Below are positions 28,328-36,813 of a stretch of DNA of 36,813 nt, piece after piece. Numbering within the stretch: the first letter of the stretch is position 1; each line of letters opens with the position of its first letter. Location: the NCBI GenBank assembly GCA_027016315.1, contig JALWAP010000084.1, positions 1-36,813 on the forward strand, in the 5' to 3' direction. The notes below the pieces were generated by a model, which was not told where the DNA came from, did not search any database, and worked only from the letters and a program-made list of their open reading frames with translations. Both the position numbers and the translations under genes were made by a program. Origin of the DNA: Anaerolineae bacterium. Lineage in GTDB: Bacteria; Chloroflexota; Anaerolineae; S016-19.

Positions 28328-28587
28328 CTCCCCTCCGAATCGAACGCCCGTCCGGCAAGCCCACGGGCGCACGTTGCCAATATTTATTCCACAGTTTTAG
28401 GTTTTTGACAAATGCCGCACGGCGAAGAACCGCAGCTCGTTAAGCTTCTGGACCAAGAACCGATGGTTAGCTTTGCTGTTACAAGCCTTTCACGACCTCA
28501 CGCCGAAGCTCAGCACATTTATTGACGTTTGCGGAGAAGCATACCGTGAGGTACACTCTCTTCGAAATCGATGGCAGGAGCTGCATA

Positions 28588-28761
28588 ATGAGCGCGTTGA
28601 AAGAGCGGATATCTGACTCCATCGGAAAGGTTCGGAAGTTCCTGGAAGACTTCTATTTCATATCGGACAGGCCGAATTGCTTGAAAATGACTGAGCAAGA
28701 CTTCAGGGAAGCCCTGAGGTCGGTCAAGAACCCTCCCAAAGAAAGGGAAAAGGATGGCTGA
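28588..28761 (+). CDS. Small uncharacterised protein (57 aa) overlapping the MFS gene
   Basis: MSALKERISDSIGKVRKFLEDFYFISDRPNCLKMTEQDFREALRSVKNPPKEREKDG; good SD GGCAGGAG; 8-bp overlap with the MFS start. Confidence 0.6.
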   Translation: MSALKERISDSIGKVRKFLEDFYFISDRPNCLKMTEQDFREALRSVKNPPKEREKDG

Positions 28762-30010
28762 AGCTGGCATCGAAGCGACTGCGACATCGACCGAGGAGAG
28801 ATTCCTCGTTAGGAACTTTTTCGGTGGCATCTGGCACGGAGCATTCCTGGCCCTCGGCAACTCTCTCACGCACCCCGGAACCGTGCTCGCGGGGTTCATC
28901 GCCATACTTACCGGCTCCACCGTATGGGTGGGCGGGCTGACCACTGTGCTGCAGGTGGCGAACGTTCTACCGCAGACCCTGGCAGCCCGCTACATCGAGC
29001 CGAAGAAATACAAAATGCCGTTTCTCCTTGCGGCGATATACATCCGCGTTGCTTCCTGGGGGCTGCTCGCGTGGTTGATATACGTCATAGGCAAAGGAAA
29101 TCCACGGCTGCTCGAATGGGTCCTGGTCGTATTGCTCGCTGTCTTCTACGCCGGAGGGGGCTTCGGTGGCCTTCCCTACACCGACATCATCGGGAAGGTA
29201 ATCCCCTTGAACAAACGAGGCGCGTTTTTCGCCACCCGGGCTGCGGTGGGGGGAACTCTGGCGTTTTCCAGCATGGCTCTGGTCCGGTACGTCCTCAAGA
29301 GCAAACCCTATCCGACCAATTACGCCATGCTCTTTGGTCTGGCGGCGGTGTCCCTTTTCATCGCATCGTTTGGGTTCCTGATCATCAAAGAACCTCCCAG
29401 ACCCGAGGGGGATTCGCCCGTTCCGCCGTGGAGTGAGTACGTCGCTCAGCTGAAACGGGCCAGCAAAGACCTGGCAGACCTGGTAGCCGTACAGATGCTC
29501 ACCAGCTTCAGCCTTGCGGTGATACCTTTCTACACGGTCTACGGATTGAAAGTAATGCACGCTCCAGTCGCCGCCGTCGCCAGGTTCGGAGCGGCGATGC
29601 TTTTGGGCGTGTTGCTGGCGAATTTCGCCTGGGGATGGCTGGTGGACGCCGTCGGTTCCAGGGAAATGCTCCTGGCATACGGAATCGTTTCGGTCGCCGC
29701 CCCGATTCTGGCAATTCTCCTTGCCCCGATGGGCTGGCAGTGGCTATACGTCCCACTCTTTCTATCCGGCGCAGCTACCTCCGGCAGCTCCGTAGGGTTT
29801 TCGAGCGCTTTGCTGGAGCTCGCCCCGGTCAACCTGCGTGCGACCTACACAGGCGTCATATCGACCCTTACCCTGCCGCAAGCCGCCGTCCCGCTGCTGG
29901 CCGGAATCCTGCTGAAAGTGATGAGCTACGATCAGGTGTTCTTGCTGGCCGCGGCTGTCACGGCGATCGGTGGGGTGTGGACGCTGCGATTGCCCAAGCG
30001 GGATCGATAA
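28754..30010 (+). CDS. MFS-type transporter
   Basis: 418 aa with about 12 hydrophobic segments; NKRGAFFATRAAVGG, LLEWVLVVLLAVFYAGGGFGGLPYTDIIGKVIP. Confidence 0.85.
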   Translation: MAEAGIEATATSTEERFLVRNFFGGIWHGAFLALGNSLTHPGTVLAGFIAILTGSTVWVGGLTTVLQVANVLPQTLAARYIEPKKYKMPFLLAAIYIRVASWGLLAWLIYVIGKGNPRLLEWVLVVLLAVFYAGGGFGGLPYTDIIGKVIPLNKRGAFFATRAAVGGTLAFSSMALVRYVLKSKPYPTNYAMLFGLAAVSLFIASFGFLIIKEPPRPEGDSPVPPWSEYVAQLKRASKDLADLVAVQMLTSFSLAVIPFYTVYGLKVMHAPVAAVARFGAAMLLGVLLANFAWGWLVDAVGSREMLLAYGIVSVAAPILAILLAPMGWQWLYVPLFLSGAATSGSSVGFSSALLELAPVNLRATYTGVISTLTLPQAAVPLLAGILLKVMSYDQVFLLAAAVTAIGGVWTLRLPKRDR

Positions 30011-30014
30011 AGCC

Positions 30015-30629
30015 ATGGAACCCAGGCTGGAAAGAGTGGCTGAGAAGCTGTCGGCGTTCTTCGAAAAGCACTGGCTTGCCCTGTTCAACCTGGGGTTTGG
30101 GCTGTACGTCGCCCTGGCGGTTCTTGCGCCTGTGATGATGCACCTGGGGCACCCCGAAGCTGCAAGGCCTATCTACAAACTCTACAGCTTCCTGTGTCAC
30201 CAGTTGCCGGAGCGATCCTATTTCCTTTTCGGTAAAAGGCATTTCGTAAACGTGTACAGCCTCTCCTGGCTCGAGGATTCCGGCTACATTCGCACGTCCT
30301 CGATCCTCGCAAGGAGGGCTTTCGTCGGGAATGGCGAGATCGGATACAAGATGGCTTTCTGTCAGCGGTGTTTCGCCATCTACTCCACTTTCTTCCTGTC
30401 AGGCATCGCATTCGGCCTCACGGGGCGCCGGTGGAGGAGGCTTTCGCTGAAGACGTATCTCCTCTTCCTGCTGCCGCTCGGGATAGACGGGGGGCTGCAA
30501 GCGATCGGCCTGCACCAAAGCACCTGGCTGTTGCGGACGATCACGGGCGCGATGTTCGCCGTTGCAACGGTTTGGCTGGTCTACCCGGTGCTCCAGCAGG
30601 GCACGATGGAGGCATCCCGCGCCCGCTGA
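30015..30629 (+). CDS. DUF2085 family membrane protein
   Basis: YSFLCHQLPERSYFLFGKR and MAFCQRCFAIYSTFFLSGIAFGL Cys/His motifs typical of DUF2085; ATG at 30015, 4 nt after the MFS stop. Confidence 0.85.
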   Translation: MEPRLERVAEKLSAFFEKHWLALFNLGFGLYVALAVLAPVMMHLGHPEAARPIYKLYSFLCHQLPERSYFLFGKRHFVNVYSLSWLEDSGYIRTSSILARRAFVGNGEIGYKMAFCQRCFAIYSTFFLSGIAFGLTGRRWRRLSLKTYLLFLLPLGIDGGLQAIGLHQSTWLLRTITGAMFAVATVWLVYPVLQQGTMEASRAR

Positions 30630-30666
30630 TTGCCGTAACATACGATCGATTCGAAGGGAGGGAATC

Positions 30667-31230
30667 TTGGGCAAGTTGTTTCTCGTCATCGGAGGAGCCC
30701 GCAGCGGCAAGAGCGATTTCGCCCAGGCGCTTGCCGAAAGGCTCTCTCCGGATGGGAAAGTGCTGTTCGTCGCCACAGCGGAGGCGCTCGATCAGGAAAT
30801 GGAGCGAAGAATAGAAGCCCACAAAGCCTCCAGGCCTCCCCAGTGGGAGACTTTGGAAGCCTCGACGAACGTCGGGAAGGCGCTGATGGGAAAGGAACTG
30901 CCGCCGGTGGTCGTCCTGGATTGCATCACCATGCTCGTGAGCAATGTGCTCCTGGCCGGAGGAGAATCGGAGCCGACCGAAAAGGCGCTTTCCAGGGTTG
31001 ACGAGGAGATCGAGTCGCTGCTGGAAACATGCCGCCGAAGCGATTCCACATGGATCGTCGTGACCAACGAAGTTGGGCTTGGTGTTGTGCCTGCGTCCAG
31101 ACTCGGGAGGCTTTTCCGGGACATGCTTGGGCGCGCCAACAAAATGCTCGCTGCCGAGGCGGATTCGGTGTTGTGGATGGTCGCGGGAATCCCCGTTGAC
31201 GTCAAGCGGCTCAAGTGGGAGCCGGACTGA
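30667..31230 (+). CDS. cobU: Adenosylcobinamide kinase/adenosylcobinamide-phosphate guanylyltransferase
   Basis: LFLVIGGARSGKSDFAQALAERLS P-loop, VVLDCITMLVSNVLL, WIVVTNEVGLGVVPASRLGRLFRDMLGRANKMLAAEADSVLWMVAGIPVDVK; TTG start at 30667 after SD GGGAGGG. Confidence 0.95.
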   Translation: MGKLFLVIGGARSGKSDFAQALAERLSPDGKVLFVATAEALDQEMERRIEAHKASRPPQWETLEASTNVGKALMGKELPPVVVLDCITMLVSNVLLAGGESEPTEKALSRVDEEIESLLETCRRSDSTWIVVTNEVGLGVVPASRLGRLFRDMLGRANKMLAAEADSVLWMVAGIPVDVKRLKWEPD

Positions 31231-31239
31231 TCTCCGCCG

Positions 31240-32247
31240 TTACTCCTCCTTCAAAGGCTTCACGAGTACCTTTGAGGCGAGATCGTTTCGGAGGGAGAGG
31301 GAGGAGTTCATGACCCTGTACTCCACGGGATCTCCCAGCGGAGCTTTCCTAGCGACTTCCACCACGGTGCCAGGAACGAGCCCCATGTCCAGCATCCTTC
31401 GAAGCATCTTCCCGCTTTCCTTTATCTCCTGGACGACACCCTTTTCCCCCACATTCAGCTCGCTCAGAGGAACGAGCTCCGCCGGGGCCTTCTCCACGAG
31501 CATTTTGTCCGCCAGCGAGGTGGCAAGCACGTGTCGCCTCCCGGCGCTCTCCACGAGCATCCTATCCGGCGTTCTGTGAACCACCTCCAGGTGGCTCCCC
31601 GGGGTCAGTTCCATGGCTACCAACTGGTCCACCAGCGTCTTCGGCTCGTCCTCGATCTGCACTACCTCGGCCTGCTCCCCGATCGGCCACTCGCTGAGTG
31701 GGATCCCGACTGGCGCTTCCAGGTGTCCATTCTCATCTGGAATAGGTGCGCCGTGGGGATCGTGGGTGGGGTTACCGAGCACCTCTGCGATGCGCTCCAC
31801 CTCGTCCTTGGAGACCTCGTGCTCCCGAAGGTCGGCCAGTTCGTGGACTTTGTTCAGCGGCAGATTCTCTTCCTCGGCCAGGTACTGCTCCAGTAACCGG
31901 TGCGCCCGAATGAGCTCGAGGGCGTGCCGAACGCCTCCGTCGGTTAGACGCACGCCGCCGCCTTGCCCTTCCTGCACCAGGCCCTTTTCCTTCAGCGACT
32001 CGATGGCCGGGTAAAGCAGGTAGAGGGGAACGCCGGAGACCCTGGAGAGATCGGAGACGTCCACGAACTCCCTGTCCCCATGGATGGAGTACAGGTTCTT
32101 GAGTGCGTCTTCCATGGCCACTTTGTGCGCCCTGGATATTCGCCTGCGCGCCGACCACAGCCCCTTGCCAGGCCAGAATATCCAGAGCAACAGCCCGGCG
32201 GAAAGCGCAGCCAGCGCGAGAATCAACAAGACTCCCCAATTCGGCAT
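31240..32247 (-). CDS. Membrane-anchored DtxR-like metal-responsive regulator with FeoA/SH3-like domains
   Basis: N-terminal TM MPNWGVLLILALAALSAGLLLWIFW; HTH-like region EDALKNLYSIHGDREFVDVSDLSRVSGVPLYLLYPAIESLKEKGLVQ; DtxR dimerisation/metal region HELADLREHEVSKDEVERIAEVLGNPTHDPHGAPIP; two FeoA-like segments (IPLSEWPIGEQAEVVQIED..., VPLSELNVGEKGVVQEIKESGKMLRRMLDMGLVPGTVVEVARKAPLGDPVEYRV). Confidence 0.85.
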   Translation of the reverse strand: MPNWGVLLILALAALSAGLLLWIFWPGKGLWSARRRISRAHKVAMEDALKNLYSIHGDREFVDVSDLSRVSGVPLYLLYPAIESLKEKGLVQEGQGGGVRLTDGGVRHALELIRAHRLLEQYLAEEENLPLNKVHELADLREHEVSKDEVERIAEVLGNPTHDPHGAPIPDENGHLEAPVGIPLSEWPIGEQAEVVQIEDEPKTLVDQLVAMELTPGSHLEVVHRTPDRMLVESAGRRHVLATSLADKMLVEKAPAELVPLSELNVGEKGVVQEIKESGKMLRRMLDMGLVPGTVVEVARKAPLGDPVEYRVMNSSLSLRNDLASKVLVKPLKEE

Positions 32248-32290
32248 CTTACCATCCCTTTTTCTGAATAATAGCTCTACACCTACAACG

Positions 32291-32319
32291 ATTTTATCAC
32301 ACCGCGCCACACGTCAGAA
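32291..32319 (-). promoter_or_regulatory. Candidate promoter TTCTGA-N17-TAAAAT for the DtxR-like regulator
   Basis: Hexamers and spacing only. Confidence 0.4.
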
Positions 32320-32388
32320 AACCCCAAGCGGATAGAAATTCCCCATAAACACACCCTGAGGACAGTTTGTTATTTTTCACATCGAAAT

Positions 32389-32417
32389 TTGCCATGCCTC
32401 TAAAGACGTGGTATAGT
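32389..32417 (+). promoter_or_regulatory. Candidate rpoBC promoter TTGCCA-N17-TATAGT
   Basis: Near-consensus hexamers with 17-bp spacer, in the divergent intergenic region. Confidence 0.6.
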
Positions 32418-32473
32418 TCGCTCGTGAAATTTGCATTCTCTGTGAGAGATTGTTAAAATCAAAACTTGCGATG

Positions 32474-32505
32474 AAAGCCCCGCCTACGGTGGGTGGGGGC
32501 TTTTT
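32474..32505 (+). terminator. Intrinsic terminator/attenuator hairpin in the rpoB leader
   Basis: AAAGCCCCGCCTACGGTGGGTGGGGGCTTTTT followed by GTCGCGTTTTT; about 80 nt after the predicted TSS and 285 nt before rpoB. Confidence 0.7.
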
Positions 32506-32790
32506 GTCGCGTTTTTGCGCATTAGAAAAGAGAAGCTGAACTCTAAAATTAAAAATTTAGAGAGAGTCTATTGCCTTTGACGCACCACGTGAACGAATCG
32601 AAGGTCGGTGTTTCAAGTGGGAGGTTGCACTGCAGCAACATCTTGCTTTTCCCCAAAGAGTCTTTCTACCGTGTAGTTACTTTTGGGTATTTTGTGGCCA
32701 AGTGTGCGGGCACTCGCGTCGCCCGTAGGTACGGTGCTGTCAGATTTGTCGTTTGAGAAACTTGTATCCCCAGGGAGTGAGTGAAGGAAG

Positions 32791-36672
<3,882 letters not shown>

Positions 36673-36753
36673 CGACGTCCTCCATAGGCGTGCGTTTAGG
36701 CATTTCGGAATAGCAACAGCGTGAAATTTCAATAGATTCAAGTGGGGTGAGCT

Positions 36754-36813
36754 GTGGAAGTAAACGATTTTGCTGCCATTCGCATAAGTTTGGCTTCACC
36801 GGAGCAGATACTT
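36754..36813 (+). CDS. rpoC: DNA-directed RNA polymerase subunit beta' (N-terminal 20 codons only)
   Basis: GTG start after GTGGGGTGA; VEVNDFAAIRISLASPEQIL matches the RpoC N-terminus; runs off the right edge and is absent from the ORF track. Confidence 0.88.
   Translation, partial: MEVNDFAAIRISLASPEQIL

Noticed and set aside
26510-28408. 632-aa plus-strand ORF, with 23912-25348 (478 aa)
   Set aside because: Antisense to the PMT/DUF2298 gene; no domain-like sequence.

Overview
This 36.8-kb, GC-rich bacterial window most likely comes from a Chloroflexota genome. That placement is inferred from a DUF2298/Chlor_Arch_YYY-type giant membrane protein, the recA-recX-rny-spoVS order and a large RpoB insertion. 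It was not computed. Coding density is high, and I saw no CRISPR array, IS element or rRNA. From left to right: a left-truncated AAA ATPase of the type found with extracellular contractile injection systems (eCIS); a LysM x3/YkuD L,D-transpeptidase; a DUF2723 GT-C-type membrane protein; a minus-strand operon (TerC, DUF2723, peroxiredoxin-cupin, M20 peptidase, Nudix-GNAT, signal peptidase I); a second minus-strand cluster (SdhC/D-like, alpha/beta hydrolase, single-domain ChrA, inositol monophosphatase); mreB; a radical SAM gene; tRNA-Gly(CCC) and tRNA-Val(CAC); rhomboid, spoVS, rny, recX and recA; a 1.4-kaa PMT+DUF2298 protein; a small ORF, MFS, DUF2085 and cobU-like cluster; a membrane-anchored DtxR/FeoA-like regulator; then rpoB and the start of rpoC. 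The partial genes at both edges (AAA ATPase and rpoC) are missing from the supplied ORF track; I read them directly from the sequence. The best candidates for something new are: a putative exoprotein-maturation operon (TerC + O-mannosyltransferase-like + signal peptidase) behind a promoter with an embedded palindrome, next to a plausible Thr/Pro-rich glycosylation substrate; the membrane-anchored DtxR/FeoA regulator; and the edge eCIS-type ATPase. No feature is proven novel from sequence reading alone.
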